DNA of 64,000 nucleotides from a virus. The DNA lies in the IMG/VR virus record IMGVR_UViG_3300042924_004272, positions 1-64,000 of that record; one strand, 5' to 3'. This document shows, in pieces, positions 27,059-35,696 of the stretch. The translations under genes and the position numbers were made by a program. The notes below the pieces were generated by a model that did not search any database, was not told the origin of the DNA, and was given only the letters and a program-made list of their open reading frames with translations. How positions within the stretch are numbered: position 1 is the stretch's first letter; every line of letters begins with the position of its first letter.

Positions 27059-28354
27059 CTAGAAACCACTTGCCTCGTCGAGACCAAGATCAATTGCATC
27101 CGAGGCACTCATCTTGATGCGGTCGGAAACACTGCTGGTTGTTTTGGCGTTTGATGGGGTTGGGTTTGCCTTTGGCATGCGCCCGGCATTCTTGAGTGCT
27201 GTCAACTCCTTGGAGAGTGCATCAACCTTGCTTTGTAGTGCGGCACGGGTCTCCTGCTCATGGCGTAATTGATTCACGGCAACATGGAATCCGGATGCGG
27301 CAGCAGCGACATCAGCACGCTGTTGTGGCGTCTGTGGCCACAAGGCAGCATTAAACTTGCTAGAGAGATCATCAACCATCGCATTGTGCTTGAGGATCTC
27401 TTGCTGTGCTTCCGGGGTATCGTTGGGGTTGACTTCCTTGTACTGTGCCCACGGAATGTCTTTGGTGATTTCAGCGGTGTGCTTGTAGATTTCCTCGTTG
27501 GTCTTTTGGAAGTTCTCAACAAGTTCTGTCTGGCGGCGCTGCAGGAACTCATCACGCTTTTCAGCGGTATCTCCAATCTCCTTCTCACGACCCTCCTTGA
27601 GGTCGATCACATTGACCAAGTCACGCTTCAAGCGTTCGGCGTCAGTGAGGGGGAGTTTGTCGATTGCCTGCTTTTTCCACCACTCCTGGGAGATCTTGTC
27701 CGGACCACCAGCTTCTTCAATCGACTTGATGACATCATCACTAGCACCGTTCTTTTTGAGGATGCCATAGATGTTTTCCTTTGCCGTAGCAATAGGTTGG
27801 TCATACTTGCTCTTGAATTCCGGATCGTTCTCCGTATCAAAGATCGCACGGAACTTTTTGAGTTCCTCATAATCATCCGGAGTTTGAGTCGGTCGTTGCT
27901 CAAGTTCGGAAACCTTTTGACGGAGTTGTTCCGCTTCAAGTGCCTGCTTCTTGTAGTTGGTTGCCGTCTCCTGCAGTTTCTTCCAGTTGTTCTGGTTTGC
28001 TTCAGAGAGGTTGCGGGGTTGGGGGATTGAGGAAATCTCCGGATCAATCTCAACCTCCGGTGTTTTTTCAACCGGAGTCGATTCAACAACTGGTTCCGGA
28101 ATTACTTCTTTTGTTTGCTCTTGAACAGCGGGAGGTTCATCAATGGAATCAAGAGTTACCTCCTTGTCAATGTCATCCGGTTCGTCCGGAGTCTCCGGAG
28201 GAGTCGGTTGTTCTGTTTCCTCAGCGGCATCGAGTAGCGAGTCGATGAGGGAGTCTGTTGATTCATCGATGCGGTCGGCATCGAGGGATGGTGAACCTAG
28301 CCTGCTGTTGGCAGGGTTGATTTCTGGTACTACGTTGTCGTTATCGTTTGACAT
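27059..28354 (-). CDS. Scaffold-like protein, 431 aa
   Basis: Acidic, Pro/Glu-rich disordered N-terminal 125 residues are followed by long coiled coil (NWKKLQETATNYKKQALEAEQLRQKVSELEQ). Charged helices follow, then an Ala/Gln helix (residues about 350-395) and the end SASDAIDLGLDEASGF. Composition, size and position between portal and capsid genes fit a podovirus scaffolding protein. No protease motif, so it is not a protease-scaffold fusion. Confidence 0.75.
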   Translation of the reverse strand: MSNDNDNVVPEINPANSRLGSPSLDADRIDESTDSLIDSLLDAAEETEQPTPPETPDEPDDIDKEVTLDSIDEPPAVQEQTKEVIPEPVVESTPVEKTPEVEIDPEISSIPQPRNLSEANQNNWKKLQETATNYKKQALEAEQLRQKVSELEQRPTQTPDDYEELKKFRAIFDTENDPEFKSKYDQPIATAKENIYGILKKNGASDDVIKSIEEAGGPDKISQEWWKKQAIDKLPLTDAERLKRDLVNVIDLKEGREKEIGDTAEKRDEFLQRRQTELVENFQKTNEEIYKHTAEITKDIPWAQYKEVNPNDTPEAQQEILKHNAMVDDLSSKFNAALWPQTPQQRADVAAAASGFHVAVNQLRHEQETRAALQSKVDALSKELTALKNAGRMPKANPTPSNAKTTSSVSDRIKMSASDAIDLGLDEASGF

Positions 28355-28357
28355 AAA

Positions 28358-28603
28358 TTACATTGAGACGAATGAAGCAGTAGATGCGTCATCTTGTTTT
28401 GAAATTGGTGCGGCCATCTCTTGGATCCTCCTAATGGCAAGGAGGAAACCTTCTTTGTATGCACCACGGAGGGCGACACCCTCCACCTTTGAGTCAACCT
28501 CAACAGAATAGGTCGGAACCAATTCCTCCAAGTGATTGACTAGATTGTTGTTACTAATGTTTAGGTACTCCCTAAATCTAACTGCGTCTGTTTGTGTCCA
28601 CAT
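28358..28603 (-). CDS. Unknown small head-module protein, 81 aa
   Basis: Short soluble protein (MWTQTDAVRFREYLN...) predicted helical, with RRIQEMAAPISKQDD near the end. It lies 3 bases upstream of the scaffold-like gene. Similar small proteins occur between portal and scaffold in podoviruses, but the function is not known. Confidence 0.6.
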   Translation of the reverse strand: MWTQTDAVRFREYLNISNNNLVNHLEELVPTYSVEVDSKVEGVALRGAYKEGFLLAIRRIQEMAAPISKQDDASTASFVSM

Positions 28604-28611
28604 AAATTATT

Positions 28612-29172
28612 TTACAGATCCCTCATCGCTTCTTCAGCGGTGATATTAAAAATGCTTTTTTTAGGGCTGACTTTTGCTTTAACACCCTTGAATTCACTTC
28701 CAGTTGCATCACGGTCATATCGAACAGCGTCTATTGAAGTGTTCTGTTGGATTCCTGTTGGAGACACCATTCCCTTAATTTCTGTTCCAAGGATAGGATC
28801 AAAGGTTTTCTCTGTACTCTTAATCATCATTGGCTGCATCTTTTCAACAACCATTTCGTCAGGAGTGCCACCAAGATATTTAATCATTTTATCGTCCATG
28901 GCATTTAGTTTTTCTTTGATTGCTGGAATGGGGAAATCTACTTTCTTGTCAGCCTCAAGAAATCCGATAGCCGCTTTCTTTCCAGCATTAACAGCGGGGT
29001 CAATAACACCTTTCTTTAGGTCATTGTATACCCCCTTGATCTCTTTTACTCCTTCACCAGGGGAAACGATGCCTTGGTCAGACATCCCCTGTTTATAGAT
29101 GCGTTCCGCGTTTTGTTCCTCCGTTAGATTGGCAGGAATTGATTGTTGTTGAGGTAAGTTTGCTCCGCCCAT
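28612..29172 (-). CDS. Unknown head-module protein, 186 aa
   Basis: Starts MGGANLPQQQ, a start shared in style with other virion proteins here (MGG). The middle is helical and Lys-rich and the end (residues about 110-186) is beta-rich. No recognised domain. Between portal and scaffold genes, so probably an accessory virion or assembly protein. Confidence 0.6.
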   Translation of the reverse strand: MGGANLPQQQSIPANLTEEQNAERIYKQGMSDQGIVSPGEGVKEIKGVYNDLKKGVIDPAVNAGKKAAIGFLEADKKVDFPIPAIKEKLNAMDDKMIKYLGGTPDEMVVEKMQPMMIKSTEKTFDPILGTEIKGMVSPTGIQQNTSIDAVRYDRDATGSEFKGVKAKVSPKKSIFNITAEEAMRDL

Positions 29173-29191
29173 GGTAGTAGTTGGTTAAGTG

Positions 29192-31585
29192 TTATCCTGC
29201 TGTTGGTGGTTTGGGGGGAGTGGCAACGGATTGCACAATCCCGGGTTGTGAGGGTTCTTTAAAGTTTCCACCAAACTCTGGCATTGAAGGTCCACGCCTC
29301 CCAACAATGGGAGCATTTGCGGCAGGCATCACATCCGTTGGGATGTTCTGAACCTGTCCCGCGGTAAGGTGTTTCACTGCTTGGTTCATCGCTTTCTTGA
29401 ATGGTCCTGTAGTCTGACCAGCGGCACCCTTTGCCTCCGCCTGCTTGATATGACCAGCATAGTGCTCAATTGCAGCCTGCAGCACACCCATGAGTTCCGG
29501 AGTGATGGATCCAGGTGGTGCCTGCTCAATGATTGGGAACAACTTCTGAGTCATGGTCTGGAGGTGAACAACATCATTATCTCTTGGTGAGACTGGGATC
29601 TGTTGACCTGCCATGATGGACTGCAACTCAATGACCTGCTGACGAGTTGCCTCAATCGCAAGCGCCTCAACTTGATCCTTCGGAAGCACAAGTGAATTTG
29701 CTTTTGCCTGCCCAATCTTGGTCGAAAGATCCAGTTTGATGAGTTCGTCCTGGTTGATGTTCTGGTTGCCAGCATACCTCTGGACGATCATATCCAGCAT
29801 CTGTTGGTCTTGGATCGTGGTGTCTGATAGGAGTTCCGAGGCAGGACTATATGCCATGAGAAGGATGTCGGAAGGGGGGAGGTTCCTCTCCAACATGTTC
29901 AAGCAGCATCCAACCGCTTCCTCATCGAGATGTTCATCAATTTCAAAAGGAACCAAGAATGATGGGAGTTCCATACCGGAACGATCAAAGGCATCGACGA
30001 TTTCCCTACGGGCCCAAATAGCGGAAGGGTTCTTGAGACGGACAAGTCTAAGCATTCCGTGGAGATCGGCGGCAGCCTTCACATGCTCCGGATGGCAAAT
30101 GCCCCTCTGCATCCTCTCAACACCCTTGGAGTATTGGCGGGCCCAACGCATGAGGATACCTTGACGGAGTTGGTTTTCAATCGCGGCAACTCGGTTGATT
30201 TCGGAAGCGGTTCTCTTTCCTCCTTGGTTGGAATCGGTAACTTGACCGGGTAAGAAGGTTCCGACTTGAATTTCAGCAAGTCCGGAGACGAATTGATCTA
30301 ATTTCAAGAAGTCATCAACATCTGCTGGGACTTGTTGTGCAATCACTTCGTACCCGTCGGAAATGTATGCGATGGGGTGGGCAACCGTCAAAGGAGCAGC
30401 GTCTGGACGGGCATTCGGTCCCTTCTTGAGAAGCAGGAGTCCGTTGAGGTAGACGTTGTCGATGACAAGGTTGCGCGCCTTCTCAATGGCAACGTGGGTG
30501 TTGTAGAGGTCACGACCAGCACCGCGGGATGACATCAAGTTTCCGGATCCCACTTCAACCGAAAAGAGTGCCAAGCACTCCGACATGGTATTGTATCGGT
30601 CTACTTGGGTACAAATTTCGTTTCCGGACTTGTCGTCGAACAAGTACCGGGAAATCTTTCCATGGGGTTCCTTGACAAAAATCTCACCTAGTTCCACATA
30701 CTTCGCATCGTTCTCATAACTGGCACCATAAGAACCCTCACGTACCCAATCTTCGTATCGACGTGCGTCATCATCTGCGTCCAGAGTGCGTCCAGCAGGA
30801 ATTGCATTGTTGATAGACTCGATGAGGTTCTTGATATGCCATCCCGCCAACGCGGATATTTCAGGTTTCTCAAGCACCGGAAGCAATTCGGCGATTTGAT
30901 AGCGACGTTTACGAGCCCAGATAGGTGTTGCATCAGTTACTTGTGGGGTTTCAATTGAAAAGAAAGTGTAGTCCTGGCGGAGGAACTCCGGTTTCCAGTC
31001 ACGGAGGTCGTCCCAAACCCATCCACAGAACCCAAAACAAGTGTTCTCATGAACGGTTTGTGCAAGCAGATCATCATGCCCCTTCCAACCTCGGATGCAT
31101 TTCGTGATCTCCTCACGGAAAATCTTCGACTTGTTCTCCGCATCGACGGTCTCTAAAGGGTATTTTGAAAACGTAAGGGTTGGGGAGGTCTCAATGATTT
31201 CACGGAAAGGTGGTTGGATCCTTGTGACCATGGTAGAGAGGAACCCGGTAGGACGGTTGCTCCTCCAATTCTGACCCATGCTCTCCAACTTCTTGTTGTT
31301 GTAGGGTTGCTCAAGGTTGAGTTTCTTTTGGATGAGTTGGTTCTTCTTGTTCCTCTCAACATTCTGCTGCTTGAGACGACGATAGGCACTGTGGGCCTGA
31401 CGGGAATCCTTGAACGTCCTCCTAACCTGAAGTGTTTTAGGGTCAACCGTGTCGTTGTTGCTGTTGTCAGCATCAACCACGTTGAGATCTAAAATTTTAG
31501 GTTTGGTACTGTCCTCAATACGCGGAGCCTTGTGTGCAAAGGTATCCGTGATTCTAGGAGGAAGTGGTTTAATGTCTGATGCCAT
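29192..31585 (-). CDS. Portal protein, 797 aa
   Basis: Forms the dodecameric DNA channel at the capsid vertex. Evidence is the size, the place after terminase and before scaffold and capsid, and portal-like features. These are a basic N-terminal helix (YRRLKQQNVERNKKNQLIQKKLN), a long alpha/beta body, the segment GGKRTASEINRVAAIENQLRQGILMRWARQYSKGVERMQ (the long stem helix) and a Gln/Pro-rich C-terminal barrel-like tail. A GRRGPSMPEF end follows. The length is typical of podovirus-type portals with barrels. No specific motif exists for this family, so certainty comes from context. Confidence 0.8.
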   Translation of the reverse strand: MASDIKPLPPRITDTFAHKAPRIEDSTKPKILDLNVVDADNSNNDTVDPKTLQVRRTFKDSRQAHSAYRRLKQQNVERNKKNQLIQKKLNLEQPYNNKKLESMGQNWRSNRPTGFLSTMVTRIQPPFREIIETSPTLTFSKYPLETVDAENKSKIFREEITKCIRGWKGHDDLLAQTVHENTCFGFCGWVWDDLRDWKPEFLRQDYTFFSIETPQVTDATPIWARKRRYQIAELLPVLEKPEISALAGWHIKNLIESINNAIPAGRTLDADDDARRYEDWVREGSYGASYENDAKYVELGEIFVKEPHGKISRYLFDDKSGNEICTQVDRYNTMSECLALFSVEVGSGNLMSSRGAGRDLYNTHVAIEKARNLVIDNVYLNGLLLLKKGPNARPDAAPLTVAHPIAYISDGYEVIAQQVPADVDDFLKLDQFVSGLAEIQVGTFLPGQVTDSNQGGKRTASEINRVAAIENQLRQGILMRWARQYSKGVERMQRGICHPEHVKAAADLHGMLRLVRLKNPSAIWARREIVDAFDRSGMELPSFLVPFEIDEHLDEEAVGCCLNMLERNLPPSDILLMAYSPASELLSDTTIQDQQMLDMIVQRYAGNQNINQDELIKLDLSTKIGQAKANSLVLPKDQVEALAIEATRQQVIELQSIMAGQQIPVSPRDNDVVHLQTMTQKLFPIIEQAPPGSITPELMGVLQAAIEHYAGHIKQAEAKGAAGQTTGPFKKAMNQAVKHLTAGQVQNIPTDVMPAANAPIVGRRGPSMPEFGGNFKEPSQPGIVQSVATPPKPPTAG

Positions 31586-31589
31586 AGTC

Positions 31590-32192
31590 TTACGTTAGCC
31601 AGCAATTAGTAGGCAAATTTCCGGAAGATGCAAGTTTTTCTTTATCAATGAACACCGCGGTACGGTTGTCGTGACGCAAGAGGGAGCATCCCCCTAGTTT
31701 TTTTGCGTTTGAAGTCTCTCTTGCTTGCCGTACTGCCGCGCATGCTCGGTCTGCGGCATTGATGCATGAACCACACCCACTTCTCCAAGCAGCATTGTTT
31801 GGGCACTGGGCACATATTGCTGCCCTTCTTTCCGCCTCTTGATCTTGAACCAAGGTGTATGGTTCCATGGATCTGAGCAAATTGTTAGCCCAGGTTGAGA
31901 TGTCTTGTAGCAACTCAGCAGATCTAGTGACTGCCTCCCAATGACCGACATTAATCGTCACCGAATCGACTCCATGACAGAATGTTGGCCAATTACCACA
32001 GATGTAGTTGTTGACATCACCCTTCACATCCCCAAGGGGCAACGAGTTGTTGGCACGGTGTTCCTCAACGACTTTATACAAATCGTTGAGAGAATCTCCG
32101 GTTAGTTTGACATCACTTTGGAAGTAATGCCAACTACCGGGAGGAATCATTCCTTCAATGGGTTTTGCCATTTCACTTTTACAACTATCCAT
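31590..32192 (-). CDS. Cys-rich protein of unknown function, 200 aa
   Basis: The C-terminal third has CAQCP, then CGSC, CAAVRQA and GGC, enough ligands for one or two zinc sites. The N-terminal part is globular (GSWHYFQSDVKLTGDSLNDLYKVVEEHR). It lies directly upstream of the portal gene. ATG at 32192 (MDSCKSE) is chosen; another start at MAKPIEG (32171) is possible. A promoter-like pair TTAACA-N17-TATACA ends 3 bases before this ATG, which would give a very short leader. Confidence 0.65.
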   Translation of the reverse strand: MDSCKSEMAKPIEGMIPPGSWHYFQSDVKLTGDSLNDLYKVVEEHRANNSLPLGDVKGDVNNYICGNWPTFCHGVDSVTINVGHWEAVTRSAELLQDISTWANNLLRSMEPYTLVQDQEAERRAAICAQCPNNAAWRSGCGSCINAADRACAAVRQARETSNAKKLGGCSLLRHDNRTAVFIDKEKLASSGNLPTNCWLT

Positions 32193-32273
32193 TCTTGTAT
32201 AACAACGCAAGTAAAAATTGTTAAAAACCCCAATGCGTTTTATTAACAGGCATCCTGTTTCAAATTTGTGGTC

Positions 32274-32338
32274 TTAACTCGGCATTTGTTGCGAATTATA
32301 CCCTTTTTGGCACATTAACTCGACTTTTGTTGCGAATT
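32274..32338. repeat. 24-base direct repeat, two copies
   Basis: Copies at 32274-32297 and 32315-32338 share TTAACTCG and GTTGCGAATT blocks (22 of 24 identical), 41 bases apart (about four helical turns). One copy overlaps the TATAAT box. Likely a regulator-binding site. Confidence 0.75.
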
Positions 32339-32367
32339 GGCAAAAATGTTACCGATAGGGTATAGTA

Positions 32368-32401
32368 ACTCTAGCCGCGACTCTAGCCGCGACTCTAGCC
32401 G
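32368..32401. repeat. 12-bp tandem repeat, 2.8 copies
   Basis: ACTCTAGCCGCG repeated at 32368-32379 and 32380-32391, then 32392-32401 (10 bases). Lies upstream of the head promoter candidates. Confidence 0.85.
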
Positions 32402-32531
32402 TTCTTACAAAACATCTGCACGATACACACGGCAAGTGTAGTGTGCAATGTCAGTTATAGCTTCCGTTACCGGCCTTTATGTCCGCTAAAGGAAACCATC
32501 CTCTCATAGGGGAAGTTATAAGCACGGGATA

Positions 32532-32587
32532 AACCTCATAAGATCCCTAATTATGCTATAACCTCATAAGATCCCTAATTATGCTAT
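32532..32587. repeat. 28-bp perfect tandem repeat, two copies
   Basis: Two identical 28-base units (32532-32559, 32560-32587) starting AACCTCATAAG, followed by a partial third. The core CTTATGAGGTT (minus strand) also occurs at about 36204 in the other large intergenic region, so it may be a shared protein-binding site. Confidence 0.8.
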
Positions 32588-32615
32588 AACCTAATTCCTG
32601 CGAATTTGGGGGTAT

Positions 32616-32708
32616 TAAAAAGGTCGGGGGAGGATCAGGTCGCTACTACTCCCAACTAGGCCAGCACAAAGCTACCCGCCAGTTTCGCCCCTCATTGCCT
32701 CCCCCGAC
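32616..32708 (-). ncRNA. Candidate structured small RNA / terminator
   Basis: A perfect 11-bp stem (32698-32708 with 32623-32633) closes a 64-base internal region. That region holds an inner hairpin around GGC..AGC-TTTGT-GCT..GCC. On the minus strand the 3' side is followed at once by CTTTTTAAT, as in intrinsic terminators. It lies downstream of the tRNA cluster. It could be a phage small RNA ending in its own terminator or only the terminator of the terminase-tRNA transcript. No known RNA family recognised. Confidence 0.5.
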
Positions 32709-32713
32709 TATAA

Positions 32714-32837
32714 TGCCCATTGGAGTCCTTACGGCGTGTCCTTTGGGCAGGGGTTCACCGAAGATTCCCCCGAAGTTTTCACCGAAATAAAAGAACACAT
32801 GGGGTGAGATAGCTGGTCTGCGGGAAGCCCCCCATGT
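32714..32837. other. Further inverted repeats in non-coding region
   Basis: Between the candidate RNA and the tRNA-Trp there is a TGCCCA/TGGGCA stem (32714-32719 with 32744-32749) and an 8-bp ACATGGGG/CCCCATGT stem (32797-32804 with 32830-32837). A repeated TTCACCGAA is also present. No open frame of note. Confidence 0.5.
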
Positions 32838-32847
32838 CTACTTAGAT

Positions 32848-32923
32848 TGGCACAGCCCCTCCGAATCGAACGGAGCCAGCAAGATTTGGAGTCTCGCTCG
32901 CCTGCCTTGGTACATTGGACTGC
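32848..32923 (-). tRNA. tRNA-Trp (anticodon CCA)
   Basis: Acceptor stem GCAGTCC/GGGCTGT (two wobble pairs), anticodon loop CTCCAAA, T arm CTCCG-TTCGATT-CGGAG, discriminator G and an encoded CCA (32848-32850). The D stem is weak, with G-U pairs. The anticodon loop is identical to bacterial tRNA-Trp. Confidence 0.75.
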
Positions 32924-32966
32924 AATTGAGTTATCAAGGATTCCTTTACAACTGGCAAGAAAAAAA

Positions 32967-33037
32967 CTGCCGAACTAGGACTCGAACCTAGACAAGATCC
33001 TCCAAAGGGATCGGTGCTACCATTACACCATTCGGCA
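32967..33037 (-). tRNA. tRNA-Gln (anticodon TTG)
   Basis: Acceptor TGCCGAA/TTCGGCA with discriminator G, anticodon stem GATCC/GGATC around loop CTTTGGA, and T arm CTAGG-TTCGAGT-CCTAG. The U1-A72 pair is characteristic of tRNA-Gln. CCA is not encoded. Confidence 0.85.
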
Positions 33038-33074
33038 AAAACTGAATTGTTACCGTTACACTACAAGGTATTCA

Positions 33075-33148
33075 TGGTGACGGGTGCGAGAGTCGAACTC
33101 GCATCTCGACCGTATGAGAGTCGAATCCTACCGTTAGACGAACCCGTG
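33075..33148 (-). tRNA. tRNA with CAT anticodon (Met, possibly initiator-like)
   Basis: Acceptor CACGGGT/ACCCGTC, anticodon stem CGACT/GGTCG around loop CTCATAC, T arm GCGAG-TTCGACT-CTCGC, discriminator A and an encoded CCA. The first acceptor pair is a C-C mismatch; an unpaired 1:72 position is a mark of bacterial initiator tRNAs. An Ile2 (lysidine-modified) identity is the other possibility. It starts 22 bases after the terminase stop. Confidence 0.8.
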
Positions 33149-33170
33149 GTATTCATAAAAACTATAACCG

Positions 33171-35051
33171 CTACTCCGACATGTCAACAAATGACATCAC
33201 ATCGACAAGACTCTGCAACTTCCTTTCGCGGATCCTTTTTTCCTTTGGTTTGTTTGTCACCATGTCGGCCGCTACCCCTGACCTTTGTCGCATGAGGTAG
33301 ACAAGCAGTGAGAGGGAGTCCAATGCATCCGGAGACTTGCTGCGGGTTCTCTTGACGTAGTCCGCCTTTGATTCAACTCTAACTAGTCCCTGCCCCCTCT
33401 GCTTGTAGCGCCGGGAGGTTGCCTGCCTCACCAACTCTTCCGTCCTAAATCCCGGGGAGATCTTGAGGTATCCAAACTCCAAGTACTTGGCCAAGCCAAA
33501 CAAGAGTTCGGTGACAACTCCATGGTAGAGTTCATTCGCCTTCTTGCTGTCATCACCAAGCACATGGGTATCGGTGGCGGCCCAGGAGTAGTTCACCCCC
33601 ATCGTCTCTTTACCAAAAAGAGTGCAGAGGGCATCATGAATGCCCGCCCCGTTTCCTGTACGATCGACACACAACCAGTTCGGCGTGATCTTCATCTGCC
33701 CACAGAACTTCATTATTGCCGTGGTCTGCTCAAGTGTTGCGTTCTTTGGGAAGGTGATCTGTGAGTCTAGTTGGAGTACGGTTCTGGGGGATGGGAAGTT
33801 TTCAAATCTACCGGACTGCGGGGTCCACCCATCCGACAACCCAAACCTTCCATAGGAGCACACCACGCTGTCGTTGCCCTCAAGTGCCAAGTCAAATGCC
33901 GCCAAAGGGACTACAGGTCCGATAAATCGTACAATACCTAGACTATTGTCCAGCATATGAGGCGTCATGACCGACATGGCAATTCCCTCCTCGGGGAACC
34001 AACCCCTTGCCATCGTGAAATATTCCGGTGTCTGTCCCCTACCAGCGTAGTTCATGAACCCCTCGTATGACTGAAGCCCTGGGTAGACCATCTTCTTTTG
34101 GATGACGTTTTCACATTTGTTGGCATCGATCCGGAGGACATGAAACCCATCCTTGCTCTCCCACTCAAAGTCCTGTTCACAATCGATTGAGTTCCACCCC
34201 CTCTTTGGTTCGCATCTACGACCAAATTCGCTGGTCCTATCCTTGGGGTTGGATGCCCCAAAGATCTTGATGAGACCCTTGTGACCAATGTCATCCATAG
34301 ATGAGGCAATGTTATTGACGCCTTCCCACACCCCACCAGGGACTTCTTCCGCTTCGTCCAAGATAACCCGGATACGAGAGAGACGGCCAAACCTTGGGTG
34401 GGGTTTTCCAAACCGTGGCGCTGGGTGGAACCCACGTAGTGTACCTGCTCCGGAGTCACCCTTGGGGATAGCGACGAGATGGATACCTTGCTTGGTGTCC
34501 TCGTTGGCTTGAATAGATGTCACCAACGCTTCTCCCTTTGCAAACTCCGGTTTTACAAGTGCTTGCCTATGGAAGTTCTTGATGTGCGCATAGATGTTTC
34601 TCTCCGCGTGCTCCCTGGTCAAAGAGATCACCTTCATTGCGGTGTAGTAGGGGTCCCGTAACCAGTCCAAATAGAACCATGCCGCGCCATTAAAAGACTT
34701 ACCCATGGCTCCCGCACCTTGAATGAGGTTCTTGTCGTACTTGAAAAGGATCCTCCAAGTATCTTGAGCCGACTGTGGTCTCCAGTCGTACACCTCCGGA
34801 CCCCAAAGGATTGTTGCGGCCGCCTCAAACTGGTTCTTGTCCAAGAGGTGTTGGACAAACTGGAGGACGATTGTCTTTGCCTTGGGTAAGTCAATCGTCA
34901 TGCTCGTTGCGGATGCCGTGGCATTATCAAGGATATATGACGCGGCATAGAGTAGTCCCCTATCCTCGTCCTTATCCGCCTCCTTGCGGATGGCCATTGC
35001 CAACTTGAGTGCGTGACTTACGTTACGGGCTGGGGTCTGTACTTGGGACAT
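33171..35051 (-). CDS. terL: Terminase large subunit
   Basis: ATP-driven DNA packaging motor and headful or cos nuclease. Walker A is QGAGAMGKS. Walker B is RIRVILDEAEE (D-E catalytic pair). Motif III is KIFGASNPKD. The nuclease domain begins with AAFDLALEGNDSVV (first Asp), continues WLCVDRTGNGAG and ends with the late Asp in PDALDSLSLL. Length of 626 aa fits. The ATG at 35051 (MSQVQTP) is preferred; an upstream ATG at 35102 would add 17 residues lying wholly inside the TerS gene. It overlaps TerS by 29 bases. The tRNA genes follow on the same strand. Confidence 0.93.
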   Translation of the reverse strand: MSQVQTPARNVSHALKLAMAIRKEADKDEDRGLLYAASYILDNATASATSMTIDLPKAKTIVLQFVQHLLDKNQFEAAATILWGPEVYDWRPQSAQDTWRILFKYDKNLIQGAGAMGKSFNGAAWFYLDWLRDPYYTAMKVISLTREHAERNIYAHIKNFHRQALVKPEFAKGEALVTSIQANEDTKQGIHLVAIPKGDSGAGTLRGFHPAPRFGKPHPRFGRLSRIRVILDEAEEVPGGVWEGVNNIASSMDDIGHKGLIKIFGASNPKDRTSEFGRRCEPKRGWNSIDCEQDFEWESKDGFHVLRIDANKCENVIQKKMVYPGLQSYEGFMNYAGRGQTPEYFTMARGWFPEEGIAMSVMTPHMLDNSLGIVRFIGPVVPLAAFDLALEGNDSVVCSYGRFGLSDGWTPQSGRFENFPSPRTVLQLDSQITFPKNATLEQTTAIMKFCGQMKITPNWLCVDRTGNGAGIHDALCTLFGKETMGVNYSWAATDTHVLGDDSKKANELYHGVVTELLFGLAKYLEFGYLKISPGFRTEELVRQATSRRYKQRGQGLVRVESKADYVKRTRSKSPDALDSLSLLVYLMRQRSGVAADMVTNKPKEKRIRERKLQSLVDVMSFVDMSE

Positions 35052-35544
35052 GATCGTTGAGCGCCGGGACTTCATCCTCGGCATCCGGTATGAGAACGGC
35101 ATCTAGAACACCATCACCATCGATGGTCTTTGACTCTCGATCCCGTACTGTGAAATTCAATTTGAGGTCTGCTCCTCCGGTGAGGTGGATGTTTTCCGCC
35201 AGTTCTCCTGCGAGTTTGCAATCCAACTGCATGGCCGCCAACTTGTCATAGGTCTCCTCAACACCGTTTGCCTTGTTCACAACCTTGGTGGGTACAACCC
35301 CCTCAATCATGAGACGCAACACCTCCCTCTTTCGAGAGATGGTTGAAACACTTCTGGTAGAAACCTCTGTTTTGAGTTCGGCAATACGAGAGACAATCTC
35401 CGGTCGTGTCATCAAGCGGCAACCGTAAGATGCCGGGTTCTTTGCATCCGGTTGGATCTTGTTGTATGCCGAGGTTGGGGTATCCCCCGATTCCACAATT
35501 AATTGGCAGAACTTCTCGTGGGTGAGGTTTTGGAGTGCTGGCAT
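35023..35544 (-). CDS. terS: Terminase small subunit (likely)
   Basis: Starts MPALQNLTHEKFCQLIVESGDTPTSAYNKI, a helix-turn-helix-like DNA-binding region as in phage TerS proteins. A long helical oligomerisation part (residues about 55-120) and an acidic tail follow. It lies immediately upstream of TerL with overlap, which is the standard order. An ATG at 35577 would add 11 residues (MGGYYYPPLLP) encoded by a GC-rich hairpin; I judge that part non-coding. Upstream bases hold a G-quadruplex-capable tract that may be part of the packaging site. Confidence 0.8.
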   Translation of the reverse strand: MPALQNLTHEKFCQLIVESGDTPTSAYNKIQPDAKNPASYGCRLMTRPEIVSRIAELKTEVSTRSVSTISRKREVLRLMIEGVVPTKVVNKANGVEETYDKLAAMQLDCKLAGELAENIHLTGGADLKLNFTVRDRESKTIDGDGVLDAVLIPDAEDEVPALNDHVPSTDPSP

Positions 35545-35553
35545 AGGTAGTAG

Positions 35554-35576
35554 CGGGGGGTAGTAGTACCCCCCCA
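35554..35576. repeat. GC hairpin at the terS start
   Basis: GGGGGGTA-GTAG-TACCCCCC inverted repeat directly upstream of the chosen terS ATG. A related GGTAGTAGTAGTACC palindrome lies at 35697-35711. The two flank an A/T-rich segment. Confidence 0.7.
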
Positions 35577-35662
35577 TGACTTACAACGCAAGAGAAGATT
35601 TTGAAAAAAGAAATTTTCTAAAAATTTTTGGGACTCCTTTAAGACGCCAGCCGCCGCGGCCG

Positions 35663-35696
35663 CCCCCCTCACCCGGTCCCCTACCCCCTCCCCCCC
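35663..35696 (-). other. G-quadruplex-capable tract upstream of terS
   Basis: On the minus (coding) strand five G runs of 7, 5, 4, 3 and 6 are separated by loops of 1 to 3 bases. This satisfies the canonical four-run G-quadruplex pattern. It lies about 120 bases upstream of the terS start. Confidence 0.8.

Larger units (their letters stand above)
32193..32402 (-). promoter_or_regulatory. Promoter region of the head operon
   Basis: Gene-free. A perfect TATAAT (minus strand, 32300-32295) lies at the end of a 24-base direct repeat. A second candidate, TTAACA-N17-TATACA, lies just before the Cys-rich gene. This is the only large gap between tRNA/terminase and the head genes, so the main virion transcript probably starts here. 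Confidence 0.5.

Noticed and set aside
32274-32587. CRISPR-like repeats
   Set aside because: Only two to three tandem copies without unique spacers of equal length; no cas gene.
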